A DNA stretch of 64,000 bases from Halomonas lysinitropha (GTDB lineage: Bacteria > Pseudomonadota > Gammaproteobacteria > Pseudomonadales > Halomonadaceae), in assembly GCF_902500215.1 (NCBI RefSeq), contig NZ_CABVOU010000027.1, forward strand, positions 491,406 to 555,405, in the 5' to 3' direction. Shown here in pieces: positions 1 through 10,259 of this stretch. The stretch's first letter is position 1. Each line of letters opens with the position of its first letter. The position numbers and the translations under genes were made by a program. The notes under the pieces were generated by a model, which was not told where the DNA came from, made no database searches, and saw only the letters and a list, made by a program, of their open reading frames with translations.

Positions 1-1
1 A

Positions 2-2473
2 GTGCTGATATTGCCGCTGGGTGGCCTGGGGTTGCTGCTTGCCATTCTGAGCAGCACGCATGTGGTGGCCAATCACTTCACCGGTCAGGGGGTCGACGAA
101 TCGGTGATCTACCATCTGCTCGTTGGTCTGGAAGGCGCCGGCTTCCGCGAGTATCTGGGGATCATGGTTCTTGCTGTCGTCCTGCTAATGGTATCGCTGG
201 CTTATGGCTGGACCATGATCCACCTTCTGAGGTGGCGCCCATCCAGACTGCCCCACTTCGTCGGCTGGGCGTCTCTCCCCTTGTTGGTTCTGGCCTGGGG
301 CGTCAACCCTGGCGCAGTAGGTCTGGTAACGTTAGTGCCTCAACACGTCATGGTTCAGCCCGAAGGTAAACTGCCGGAGGCCTTTGTGTTCCCCGGTGAG
401 GCCCGTCTCCAGGCGGGCGTCAAGAAACCAAAGAATCTGGTGCTGATCTATGCCGAGTCGTTGGAGCGTACCTATTTTGACGAGTCGATCTTCCCGGCAC
501 TCGTTCCACACCTCGTCGCCCGTCAAGAACAGGCCCTGAGCTTCACCGGTATCGAGCAGATGCCCGGTATGTGGTGGACCATGGGAGGCAAGGTGGGTAG
601 CCAGTGTGGTACCCCCTTGGTAACGGCGTCAGGTTTAACTAGCATGTCCAACAGCAGCGATTTCCTTCCGGGAGCTCGCTGCCTGGGTGATCTCCTGGCT
701 GAACAGGACTATACCCTTCACTACATTGGCGGCGCCGACAGTGAATTCGGCGGCAAGAAGAGCTTTTACAAGACCCATGGTTTCGCTCGTATCGAAGGTT
801 TGCACGACCTGAGCGACGGCCTTTCGGAAACCGACGGTCTGAATCACTGGGGACTGCAGGACGATGAGACCCTCCCTCTCGTGGCTGAGCGTTTCGATGA
901 ATTGGCATCGGAAGATGCTCCCTTTGTACTGGCGACCCTGACCTTGGGCACCCACCACCCCAAGGGACACGTGGCTAGCCAGTGTCTCGACTCGCCCTAT
1001 GCTGAATCCGAAGACCCCATGCTGGAGGCCGTGCACTGCAGCGACCGGCTGATCGATGATCTTGTCGAGCACATCCTGGGCTCCCCCTATGCTGAGGAAA
1101 CCCTGTTAGTGGTGATGTCTGACCATACCGCCATGCGCAACACGGTGAGCGAAGTACTGGAAGCCAATCCGCGGCGCAATCTCTTCATGGTGCTGGGCGA
1201 CGATATCGACCCGGCACGGGATGACCGCCCCGGTTCCCAGTTGGACATGGCTCCGACGCTGCTCTCCCTGATGGGCTTCGAATCGAAGGCTCTGGGCCTG
1301 GGCAGGAACCTCCTCGGCGATGAAGCGAACTTTCTCGAGACCCATGAATATCCCCAAGAGGCGCTGCGGGAGCTCTATCCGAGTCTGCGGACCCTCTGGG
1401 GCATTCCTGACCTCAAAAAGGGGCTCTATCTGGACCAGGAGCGCCGGCTGGTCACTATCGGGACTCGGGAATTTGAGTACCCCTTGATGCTGCGTTTCGA
1501 TGACGAGCTGGCCGTCCAAGAGGTGCTTGGATCGACCGCCGAGCTTGCCCGCTTACCCGAGAGTGCTGCTTTCTTGTGGGTGGATGATTGCCAGCGCAAT
1601 ACCCTGCAGCCCCTCACTCCAGGCGAGGTCTGCGTGGTATGGAGCAACTCACTGGCGGAACCGGCGCGTCTGAAGCGCTTGACCTCGGAGAGTCCCAGCA
1701 TGCACGGCCGCTTGTTGCGGCTGACTAGTCCGGACGGGGAATCCTCGATCGAAATCCTGCCTCCCCTTGAGGAGACTCTGCCTCACTTGCAGTTGGGTGG
1801 GCAAATCATCGTCGATGGTCAGCCCGTCATGAATTTCGGTGAGCTTATTTCGAAAGGTAATGCCCGTGTGACGCTCGAGGCACAGCCCAATTCAGGAATG
1901 GGTTTCGTGCGCTGGCAAGGCGTAGAGGGGCTAGAGCAGTTCGCACCCAAAGTGAGTGTGCCGGGAGAGGAGCTGGACGATATACAGCCGGTGTTCGACC
2001 AGGATGTCGAGAATGAGTCGATGACCATGTCCTATCGAAGTGCCTGGGCGGGTATTGCCTCACGAGAAAAAGGGCGACTGGCAGAGCACCTCTCTCCCGG
2101 TGATGACGTGGCAAGTGTTGCGCGGGTGGCGCTATGGCACGAGGATATCGGAAGCCTAGACCTGCGAGGGTTCGGGGGGTTCAAGATGCCGGATCCCAGA
2201 GGCTTCATTCGGGTGAATGGAGAGACGCTTCTCGAGGGAGATCGAGGATTGAACCTGGTGATCCTCGATCCCTCTGGGGAAGTCGTCCATGCGGTTCACT
2301 ATGACACCCATGTCAGCGCAGACGAGAGTGATGCCCTGGCGGAGAAGGTGGCCGCTGTCGAGCCGAATCATCTCGTGCTCCTGGCCAGCTTCGACGAGTT
2401 TACCTCGTCCCTGACCCCTGCTTTGATCGAACAGCTACAAAGGCTGGGTTTTGCCTTGAGCCTTCCGGACTGA
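2..2473 (+). CDS. opgB: OpgB/MdoB-like phosphoglycerol transferase, 5'-partial
   Basis: An inner-membrane enzyme of the alkaline phosphatase/sulfatase superfamily; the OpgB family moves phosphoglycerol from phosphatidylglycerol to osmoregulated periplasmic glucans. The frame is already open at the left edge, so the true start and probably the first membrane helix lie outside. 823 residues are visible. About three hydrophobic segments lie in residues 1-115. The catalytic domain spans roughly 145-440, with NLVLIYAESLERTYF carrying the nucleophile region and MSDHTAM a later metal-site motif. A middle region (about 480-550) resembles the equivalent part of E. coli OpgB. From about residue 717 the tail departs from E. 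coli OpgB and looks like an ILEI/FAM3 domain (RGLNLVILD, then HLVLLASFDE). Family sure; substrate inferred. Confidence 0.82.
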   Translation: MLILPLGGLGLLLAILSSTHVVANHFTGQGVDESVIYHLLVGLEGAGFREYLGIMVLAVVLLMVSLAYGWTMIHLLRWRPSRLPHFVGWASLPLLVLAWGVNPGAVGLVTLVPQHVMVQPEGKLPEAFVFPGEARLQAGVKKPKNLVLIYAESLERTYFDESIFPALVPHLVARQEQALSFTGIEQMPGMWWTMGGKVGSQCGTPLVTASGLTSMSNSSDFLPGARCLGDLLAEQDYTLHYIGGADSEFGGKKSFYKTHGFARIEGLHDLSDGLSETDGLNHWGLQDDETLPLVAERFDELASEDAPFVLATLTLGTHHPKGHVASQCLDSPYAESEDPMLEAVHCSDRLIDDLVEHILGSPYAEETLLVVMSDHTAMRNTVSEVLEANPRRNLFMVLGDDIDPARDDRPGSQLDMAPTLLSLMGFESKALGLGRNLLGDEANFLETHEYPQEALRELYPSLRTLWGIPDLKKGLYLDQERRLVTIGTREFEYPLMLRFDDELAVQEVLGSTAELARLPESAAFLWVDDCQRNTLQPLTPGEVCVVWSNSLAEPARLKRLTSESPSMHGRLLRLTSPDGESSIEILPPLEETLPHLQLGGQIIVDGQPVMNFGELISKGNARVTLEAQPNSGMGFVRWQGVEGLEQFAPKVSVPGEELDDIQPVFDQDVENESMTMSYRSAWAGIASREKGRLAEHLSPGDDVASVARVALWHEDIGSLDLRGFGGFKMPDPRGFIRVNGETLLEGDRGLNLVILDPSGEVVHAVHYDTHVSADESDALAEKVAAVEPNHLVLLASFDEFTSSLTPALIEQLQRLGFALSLPD

Positions 2474-2610
2474 GGCGGGCTGATTCTGCGCGTTGCTCGT
2501 TCCCCCGTTGCGTGCCTGGCACATCACTCCCTGGCCCTGACACAGTTGGGTTAACAGGACGCTGGTGACAGGCTCCTGTTCAGCGTTCATGGTTAGATGA
2601 CGTTCGTTGG

Positions 2611-2630
2611 CTGCCGAGCACTCTCGGCAG
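2611..2630 (+). terminator. Hairpin downstream of opgB
   Basis: A perfect 8-bp stem (CTGCCGAG / CTCGGCAG) with a 4-base loop lies in the 219-bp gap after opgB. No T-run follows, so factor-independent termination is only possible. The rest of the gap holds no recognisable gene. Confidence 0.35.
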
Positions 2631-2692
2631 TTGGCGAGTAACCGGACGTGTACGTCAGACCAGGTTTCGCCAGCAGACGGGAGCATACGCCA

Positions 2693-4102
2693 ATGTCGAC
2701 ACTCACCTTCCAGGGCGCGGTGAAGGAAGTTACCGGCTCGCGCTACCTCATCGAGGTGGACGGCAATGGCCGCTCACACAGGCTGCTGCTGGAGTGCGGC
2801 CTGCACCAGGGCGGCAGCGATGCCGACGCGGCCAACGCTCGCTCCTTCGGAAAGCTGCCCCGGGAACTCGAGGCGGTGGTGCTCTCCCATGGCCATCTCG
2901 ACCATTCGGGGCTGCTGCCCAAGCTGGTGCGCGAGGGCTATCGCGGGCCCATTCACTGTACCCGCGGCACCCGCGACCTGCTGGAGATCATGCTCCAGGA
3001 CGCCGCCTTCATCATGGCCAAGGACGTGGAGTGGGAGAACAAGTGGCGCCGCCGGAACGGCAAGCCGCTGGTCGAACCGCTCTATGATCTCTCGGACGTG
3101 GAGCAGACACTGACGCTCTGCGAGACCCACCCCTACGGTCAGCCGGCCAGGCTCCCCGGTGGCGTGACCCTGGTGTTCCGCGATGCCGGGCATATCCTGG
3201 GGTCGGCCATCGTCGAGCTGACCATTCCCTCCGGCGGGCAGGAGAAGCGGCTGGTGTTCTCCGGCGACCTGGGCAACCCCGGCTCGGTGTTGATGAAGGA
3301 CCCCGAGAAGCTCTTTGACGCCGACCTGGTGCTGATGGAGAGCACCTACGGCGACCGTGACCATCGGCCCCTCGACGAAACCCTCGAGGAGTTCGCCCAG
3401 GTGCTGGAAGACGCGCATGCCGACGGCGGCAACGTGCTGATTCCCGCCTTCGCCGTGGGGCGCACCCAGGAGATCCTCTACCATCTCAGCGTGCTCTACC
3501 ACGAGGGGCGGCTGCGCCAGCAGATGGTGTTCCTCGACAGCCCCATGGCGATCAAGGTCACCGAACTCTATTACCGCGCCCGCAAGTCGCTGGATGCCGA
3601 GGATCTCAAGGTGCTCAACCTGGCCGCCAGCGGCGACACCCGCCGGTACCTTCCGATTCTGCGCATGACCCGCACGGTGGAGGAGTCCATGGCCATCAAC
3701 CGCATCCACGGCGGGGCGATCATCATCGCCGGGGCCGGGATGTGTAACGGCGGGCGCATCATTCACCACTTCCGCTACAACCTGGAGAAGCCGGACACTC
3801 GGCTGGTGATCGTCGGCTTCCAGGCCGCGGGCACGGTGGGGCGCCAGATCGTCGATGGCGCCGAGCGTATCCACGTGATGGGCCGGGACCTGGCGGTCAA
3901 GGCCAAGGTCCACACCATCGGCGGCTTCTCCGCCCACGCCGGTCAGACCCAGTTGCTGGGCTGGGCCGGAGCCTTCCGTAACCGGCCACGCTTCTATCTG
4001 GTGCATGGCGAGCCCGGTGCCCAGCAGGCCCTTCAGACGGCCCTCGCCGAGAGCGATATCGAGGCCGAGATTCCCGCCTACGGTGACCGTATCGAGCTCT
4101 GA
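2693..4102 (+). CDS. MBL-fold beta-CASP RNase (CPSF/exonuclease type)
   Basis: A 469-residue cytoplasmic metallo-beta-lactamase RNase of the bacterial CPSF-like group, expected to process or degrade RNA with two Zn ions. Visible motifs, in order: LSHGHLDHSG (HxHxDH), AGHILGSAIVEL, FSGDLGNPGS, ESTYGDRDH, the beta-CASP segment PAFAVGRTQEILYHL, GAGMCNGGRI, and the C-terminal metal histidines in GGFSAHAGQ and LVHGEPGAQ. The ATG at 2693 is preferred because the family starts at the MSTLTFQGA-type strand and GGGAG lies about 9 nt upstream. It stands alone, 279 bp before the sulfur locus. Its RNA substrate is unknown. Confidence 0.87.
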   Translation: MSTLTFQGAVKEVTGSRYLIEVDGNGRSHRLLLECGLHQGGSDADAANARSFGKLPRELEAVVLSHGHLDHSGLLPKLVREGYRGPIHCTRGTRDLLEIMLQDAAFIMAKDVEWENKWRRRNGKPLVEPLYDLSDVEQTLTLCETHPYGQPARLPGGVTLVFRDAGHILGSAIVELTIPSGGQEKRLVFSGDLGNPGSVLMKDPEKLFDADLVLMESTYGDRDHRPLDETLEEFAQVLEDAHADGGNVLIPAFAVGRTQEILYHLSVLYHEGRLRQQMVFLDSPMAIKVTELYYRARKSLDAEDLKVLNLAASGDTRRYLPILRMTRTVEESMAINRIHGGAIIIAGAGMCNGGRIIHHFRYNLEKPDTRLVIVGFQAAGTVGRQIVDGAERIHVMGRDLAVKAKVHTIGGFSAHAGQTQLLGWAGAFRNRPRFYLVHGEPGAQQALQTALAESDIEAEIPAYGDRIEL

Positions 4103-4323
4103 GTGGCCTCCGCCCGATGCGCTGTCGCGTATCGGGCGTCAACGCCCGTCCGACCAGGCAGCCGGGCCGGCCCCGGCTGGTAACCCTTCCTTGCGGCAAC
4201 CGCGACGTTCGAGTCGCGGACGCCTTGCGCTTCCGCCTTTCACGACCCGGTTCCGCGCTGTGCGCCGGCTATCGTCTCGATGTAGGGCCTTTATCGCTAT
4301 ATAGAGCTAAATATGCTAAGCTT

Positions 4324-4340
4324 ATTACATATTAAGTAAT
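4324..4340. promoter_or_regulatory. AT-rich inverted repeat upstream of first pdo-like gene
   Basis: ATTAC-N7-GTAAT lies about 40 bp before the start codon, inside a strikingly AT-rich stretch (about 4290-4341) in an otherwise GC-rich region. Its position suits a repressor operator. Sulfide/persulfide-responsive ArsR proteins (BigR/SqrR) commonly control such loci, but no regulator gene is in the window, so that assignment is inference. Confidence 0.4.
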
Positions 4341-4381
4341 CGTCGCCTGGCCAAATCCGGGCGCCAACAGGAGATGACGCC

Positions 4382-5290
4382 ATGAAGACCTTCGCCCTCT
4401 CGCAGAACACCGGGGCCGGCACGCCCGATGTGGCAGGCTTCTTCGACCCGAACACCTTCAGCGTGCAGTACGTGGTCAGTGATCCGGTGAGCCGCAAGTG
4501 CGCCATCATCGACCCGGTCCACGACTTCGACGAGACGTCCGGCGCCACGGCCACGCACCACGCCGACGAGCTGCTCGCCTATGTGCAGGCGCAAGGGCTC
4601 GAGGTGCAGTGGATTCTCGATACCCACCCCCATGCCGATCACTTCTCCGCGGCGCAGTATCTGAAAGAGAAGACCGGCGCGCCCACCGCCATCGGCGAGA
4701 AGGTCGTGGAGGTCCAGGAACTCTGGAAAGGGCTCTATCACTGGCCTGACTTCCCCGCGGAGGGTTCCCAGTGGGACCGCCTGTTCGCGGAGGGCGATAC
4801 CTTCCGCATCGGTGAGCTCGAGGCACGGGTGATGTTCTCGCCGGGTCATACCCTGGCTTCGATCACCTATGTGATCGGCGATGCGGCCTTCGTCCATGAC
4901 ACCCTCTTTCAGCCCGACTTCGGCTCCGCCCGGGCCGACTTCCCCGGTGGTGACGCCCATCAGCTGTGGAACTCCATCCAGTCCATCCTGGCGCTGCCCG
5001 ACGAGACCCGGCTGTTCACCGGCCACGACTATATGCCCGATGGCCGGGAGCCGGAATGGGAAAGCACGGTGCGCGAGCAGCGCGAGACCAACAAGCATCT
5101 GGTCGATGTTTCCGAGGACGACTATGTGGCGATGCGCAACGAGCGAGACAGCGAGCTGCCGATGCCCAAGCTGATCCTGCACTCCCTGCAGGTGAACATT
5201 CAGGGCGGCCGCCTGCCGGAGCCCGAGGCCAACGGCAAGCGCTACCTGAAAATTCCGCTGGACGCCCTGGAAGGCGCCTCCCGGGAGTAG
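4382..5290 (+). CDS. Persulfide-dioxygenase-like MBL-fold hydrolase (copy 1)
   Basis: A 302-residue cytoplasmic metallo-beta-lactamase-fold protein of the ETHE1/PDO/Blh group, which oxidises glutathione persulfide to sulfite. Metal-site motifs are visible: THPHADHFSA (HxHxDH), FSPGHT, the bridging Asp in HDTLFQPDFGSARADFPGG, and FTGHDY. The C-terminal segment MRNERDSELPMPKLILHSLQVN is typical of the bacterial group. A near-duplicate follows 169 bp downstream, each copy having its own AT-rich upstream region. The sulfur-transport and thiosulfate-oxidation genes downstream support a sulfide/persulfide detoxification role. A glyoxalase-II-type activity is the alternative. Confidence 0.8.
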   Translation: MKTFALSQNTGAGTPDVAGFFDPNTFSVQYVVSDPVSRKCAIIDPVHDFDETSGATATHHADELLAYVQAQGLEVQWILDTHPHADHFSAAQYLKEKTGAPTAIGEKVVEVQELWKGLYHWPDFPAEGSQWDRLFAEGDTFRIGELEARVMFSPGHTLASITYVIGDAAFVHDTLFQPDFGSARADFPGGDAHQLWNSIQSILALPDETRLFTGHDYMPDGREPEWESTVREQRETNKHLVDVSEDDYVAMRNERDSELPMPKLILHSLQVNIQGGRLPEPEANGKRYLKIPLDALEGASRE

Positions 5291-5383
5291 TGGCCGGCTA
5301 TTGCCCGGTGCGCCACCGGCGTATCGGGCGTGGCCGCTGATGTCGGGAAGCGGCATGCCTTGCAGGTCTTATATTATAAAATA

Positions 5384-5415
5384 TTCTAACCTTAGAACTT
5401 GAAAGGCGCTATACT
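5384..5415 (+). promoter_or_regulatory. Palindrome plus -10-like box upstream of second pdo-like gene
   Basis: A perfect hyphenated palindrome TTCTAACCTTAGAA (5384-5397) sits in an AT-rich tract starting near 5368. It is followed by a good -10 match, TATACT, at 5410-5415. The palindrome covers the expected -35 position, as an operator or activator site would. The start codon is 45 bp downstream of the -10. No regulator is identified. Confidence 0.5.
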
Positions 5416-5459
5416 GACGCCATCTCCCGGCCAGCGACACTCAATGGAGGTAGTTCCCC

Positions 5460-6326
5460 ATGTCACAGCCAGTGGTTACCCACTTCTTCGACGAGCCGAC
5501 CAATACCTTCAGCTATGTGGTGCAGGATCCCTCGAGCCGCGCCTGCGCGATCCTCGATTCGGTGCTCGATTTCGACTACGCCGCCGGACGCACCGATGTG
5601 CGCTCCGCCGACGCGATCATCGATTTCGTGCGCGCTAATGGCCTCGAGGTAGAGTGGGTGCTCGAGACCCACGTCCACGCCGACCACCTCTCCGCCGCCC
5701 CCTATCTGCACGAGACGCTGGGCGGAAAGACCGGCATCGGCGCCAAGATCACCGTGGTGCAGGACGTCTTCGGCAAGGCCTTCAATGCCGGTACCGAGTT
5801 CGCCCGCGACGGCAGCCAGTTCGACCGCCTCTTCGAGGAGGGCGACACCTTCACCATCGGCCACCTGGAGGGGCGGGTACTGCACACGCCGGGCCACACG
5901 CCGGCCTGCCTCACCTACGTGATCGGCGACGCCGCCTTCGTCGGCGATACCCTCTTCATGCCCGACTACGGCACCGCCCGCTGCGACTTCCCCGGCGGTG
6001 ACGCCCGCACGCTTTTCCGCTCCATCCAGAAGGTGCTGGCCCTGCCGGACGAGACCCGCCTCTTCCTGTGCCATGACTACAAGGCGCCGGAGCGCGAGGC
6101 CTACCAGCACGAGACCAGCGTGGCCGAGCAGCGCCAGCAGAACGTGCATGTGCACGAGGGCATCAGCGAAGAAGCGTTCGTCAAGATGCGTTCCGAACGC
6201 GATGCGACCCTGGGCATGCCGCGTCTGATTCTGCCCTCCGTGCAGGTCAACATGCGCGCCGGGCACATGCCGCCGGCCGAGGACAACGGCCAGGTCTACC
6301 TCAAGGTGCCGATCAACACGTTTTGA
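5460..6326 (+). CDS. Persulfide-dioxygenase-like MBL-fold hydrolase (copy 2)
   Basis: A 288-residue paralogue of the preceding gene with the same motif order: THVHADHLSA, HTPGHTPA, GDTLFMPDYGTARCDFPGG and LCHDY. The N-terminus MSQPVVTHFFDEPTNTFSYVV is the usual start of this group, and GGAGG lies just upstream of the ATG. A DUF442 gene starts 26 bp later. In other bacteria DUF442 and this MBL domain occur fused (Blh), which supports joint function in persulfide turnover. Probably Fe(II)-dependent persulfide dioxygenase; the exact acceptor is not visible from sequence. Confidence 0.82.
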   Translation: MSQPVVTHFFDEPTNTFSYVVQDPSSRACAILDSVLDFDYAAGRTDVRSADAIIDFVRANGLEVEWVLETHVHADHLSAAPYLHETLGGKTGIGAKITVVQDVFGKAFNAGTEFARDGSQFDRLFEEGDTFTIGHLEGRVLHTPGHTPACLTYVIGDAAFVGDTLFMPDYGTARCDFPGGDARTLFRSIQKVLALPDETRLFLCHDYKAPEREAYQHETSVAEQRQQNVHVHEGISEEAFVKMRSERDATLGMPRLILPSVQVNMRAGHMPPAEDNGQVYLKVPINTF

Positions 6327-6352
6327 GACCCCAGTTTTTCAGGAGAACGTCC

Positions 6353-6787
6353 ATGCAGATTCATGAACTCGAACCCGGCTTTGCCGTCACCGATGCGGTG
6401 ACGCCTGCCGATCTCGACGAGGTCGCCCGCCGCGGCTTTCGCTCGGTGATCTGCAATCGCCAGCCCGGTGAAGCCGAGGATCACCCCGACGACCGTGCCC
6501 TGAAGGCCCGAGCCACCGAGCTCGGCCTCGAGTGGCGCTGTATCCCGGTCACTCCCGGCGAGTACTCGGAGGCCGACATCGAGGCCTTCGGCCAGGCCCT
6601 CGACGGGCTACCCACGCCGATTCTGGCCTTCTGCAAGACCGGCAAGCGGGCCGTGCATCTCTGGGCCCATGCCCGCAGCCAAGAAGGGAACTGCAACATC
6701 CCGGCGCTGCTGGAAGCGGCCCGAGCCGCGGGGCATGACCTGGAAGCGCGCCGCCCGATGCTGGAAGCCGCCGCCGGGCAGAGCTGA
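6353..6787 (+). CDS. DUF442/TIGR01244 phosphatase- or sulfurtransferase-like protein
   Basis: A 144-residue protein of the DUF442 family, a dual-specificity-phosphatase-like fold often fused to persulfide dioxygenases or rhodaneses. The putative active-site loop AFCKTGKRA has Cys and Arg in a compact P-loop. RSVICNRQPGEAEDHP near the N-terminus is a family signature. The start at 6353 has a strong AGGAG 7 nt upstream. It lies between the second MBL gene and the SulP gene, so a role in handling persulfide or thiosulfate sulfur is more likely than phosphoprotein dephosphorylation. This is inferred from context. Confidence 0.8.
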   Translation: MQIHELEPGFAVTDAVTPADLDEVARRGFRSVICNRQPGEAEDHPDDRALKARATELGLEWRCIPVTPGEYSEADIEAFGQALDGLPTPILAFCKTGKRAVHLWAHARSQEGNCNIPALLEAARAAGHDLEARRPMLEAAAGQS

Positions 6788-6790
6788 GCG

Positions 6791-8554
<1,764 letters not shown>

Positions 8555-8620
8555 CGCCTCACCCCTCGACGAATCGACAACACCGCATCCCCCGGGATGT
8601 CCCCAATGGAGAGAGAAACA

Positions 8621-9082
8621 GTGGACTGGAGTTCATCCCTGCAGGGCCTGGCCGGCGGCATCCTGATCGGCCTGTCTGCCACCTGGCTGATGGCCACGCT
8701 GGGCCGCATTGCCGGCATCAGCGGCATACTCGGCAACCTGATTACCCTTCGACCCAAGGGCGACAGCGCCTGGCGTCTTACCTTCCTGCTCGGTCTGATC
8801 AGCGGCCCCCTCGTGCTGATGCTGCTCGGCGGCGGCCTGGGCAACGTCGCTGGCGCGCCTGGCGAGGTGGTTGGCGAGCCTGCCGGTGGCGTGGCGCTGA
8901 TGCTGGTGGCCGGCCTGCTGGTGGGCCTGGGTACGGGAATCGGCAGCGGTTGTACCAGCGGCCACGGGGTCTGCGGCCTGGCGCGGCTGTCGCCACGCTC
9001 CCTGGTGGCGACGATCACCTTCCTGGTGGCGGCGATCATTACCGTCTTCGTGGTGCGGCACATGATCGGAGGTGGCGCATGA
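8621..9082 (+). CDS. YeeE/YedE-family sulfur transporter, N-terminal half protein
   Basis: A 153-residue membrane protein of the DUF395/YeeE-YedE family (thiosulfate or other reduced-sulfur uptake), here encoded as two separate halves. About four hydrophobic helices are visible. The motif GSGCTSGHGVCGLARLSPRS carries the conserved Cys residues that relay thiosulfate in characterised YeeE. A GTG at 8621 is preferred because GGAGAGA lies about 7 nt upstream; an ATG at 8597 would add eight residues. Its stop overlaps the start of the second half (ATGA). It probably pairs with that protein to form one transporter. Confidence 0.82.
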   Translation: MDWSSSLQGLAGGILIGLSATWLMATLGRIAGISGILGNLITLRPKGDSAWRLTFLLGLISGPLVLMLLGGGLGNVAGAPGEVVGEPAGGVALMLVAGLLVGLGTGIGSGCTSGHGVCGLARLSPRSLVATITFLVAAIITVFVVRHMIGGGA

Positions 9083-9507
9083 AGGCCTCTCACCTCAAGA
9101 CCCTGGCGGGCTATATCGCCGGCCTGATCTTTGGCCTCGGCCTGGCCATCTCCGGCATGACCGACCCGGCGCGAGTGCTCGGCTTCCTCGACCTCTTCGG
9201 TGCCTGGGACCCCACCCTGATGTTCGTGCTGGGGGGGGCGGTAGTCACCAATTTCATCGGCTACCGGCTGGTACTGCGCCGCAAGGCCCCGCTCTTCGGC
9301 AACGCCTTCCAGCTGCCGACCCGACAGGACCTGGACGCCCGACTGATCGGCGGCGCCGCGTTGTTCGGCATCGGCTGGGGGCTCTCCGGCTACTGCCCGG
9401 GGCCGGCCTTCGCCTCCATCGCCGGGCTCACCGTGCCCCTTCTGGCCATGCTGATCGCCATGGTGGCCGGCTGGTTCCTGGCCCGAGCGATTCCTGCCAG
9501 CCACTGA
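9079..9507 (+). CDS. YeeE/YedE-family sulfur transporter, C-terminal half protein
   Basis: A 142-residue partner of the preceding gene, translationally coupled through a 4-bp ATGA overlap and preceded by GGAGG. It has about four hydrophobic helices. SGMTDPARVLGFLDLFGAWDP and GWGLSGYCPGPAFASIAGL are hallmark segments, the latter with the conserved Cys. The split layout, unlike single-chain E. coli YeeE, is common in sulfide-detoxification loci. It sits directly before the cytochrome pair, so imported reduced sulfur or exported thiosulfate could be linked to periplasmic thiosulfate oxidation. Confidence 0.83.
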   Translation: MKASHLKTLAGYIAGLIFGLGLAISGMTDPARVLGFLDLFGAWDPTLMFVLGGAVVTNFIGYRLVLRRKAPLFGNAFQLPTRQDLDARLIGGAALFGIGWGLSGYCPGPAFASIAGLTVPLLAMLIAMVAGWFLARAIPASH

Positions 9508-9590
9508 CACCGAGTTCGAGGTGGCCGGAACGCACGGCACCTGGAAACAACCCCGCAAGGGATCAACGATAACGATGAGGGGGAACCAAC

Positions 9591-10247
9591 ATGATCACCA
9601 TGAGGATCGCGAGTGGGCTCGGCCTGCTGCTGGGCCTGGGTCTGGCCGGCGGGCAGGCCCAGGCCCAGCAGGAGGGTGACGCAGAGCGCGGCCAGGCGGC
9701 GGCCGGCACCTGCGTGGCCTGCCACCAGGCCGATGGCAGCGGGATGAATGCCCCGGGGGGCGAGTCCTGGCCCCGACTGGCCGGCCTGGATGCCGGCTAC
9801 ATCGCCAAGCAGTTGCACGACTTCAAGGCGGGCCGCCGCCAGAATGCCTCCATGATGCCGTTTGCCAACATGCTCGATGATCAGCAGATCGCCGACGTGG
9901 CGGCCTACTACAGCCAGATGCCGGTGACCGAGGCCCAGGGGGGCGAGGAGGCCGAGGAGGCGCTGCTGGCGCGTGGCGAACAGCTGGCCCTGCGCGGGGA
10001 CTGGGACGCGTACATCGTCTCCTGCAAGAGCTGCCATGGCCCGGGTAACGCGGGTGCCGGCAGCACCTTTCCCGGCATCGCCAGTCAGCACGCCGGCTAC
10101 ATCGAGGCTCAGCTGCATGCCTGGCAGGAAGGGGAGCGCAGCAATGATCCGCAGAACCTGATGGGCGCCATCGCCGCGCGCATGAGTGACGAAGATGTCC
10201 GTGCCGTCTCGGCCTGGCTGGCCAATCAGTCCGTGGTGTCCGAATAA
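9591..10247 (+). CDS. tsdB: Dihaem c-type cytochrome, TsdB/cytochrome c4-like
   Basis: A 218-residue periplasmic cytochrome with a Sec signal peptide (hydrophobic core at residues 6-20, cleavage probably after the AQA near residue 25). Two haem-binding sites, CVACH (41-45) and CKSCH (145-149), fall in two similar halves, each with a downstream Met-containing segment (SMMPFAN; NLMGAIAARM), as in cytochrome c4. TsdB proteins of this type accept electrons from thiosulfate dehydrogenase TsdA, and the TsdA-like gene begins 12 bp downstream. GAGGGGGA precedes the ATG. It is expected to pass electrons to a terminal oxidase. Confidence 0.78.
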   Translation: MITMRIASGLGLLLGLGLAGGQAQAQQEGDAERGQAAAGTCVACHQADGSGMNAPGGESWPRLAGLDAGYIAKQLHDFKAGRRQNASMMPFANMLDDQQIADVAAYYSQMPVTEAQGGEEAEEALLARGEQLALRGDWDAYIVSCKSCHGPGNAGAGSTFPGIASQHAGYIEAQLHAWQEGERSNDPQNLMGAIAARMSDEDVRAVSAWLANQSVVSE

Positions 10248-10259
10248 GGGGAGCAGATC

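Noticed and set aside
2774..4006. Minus-strand frame of about 410 codons opposite the beta-CASP RNase
   Set aside because: No motif, no ribosome site, biased composition; the sense gene has all family motifs.
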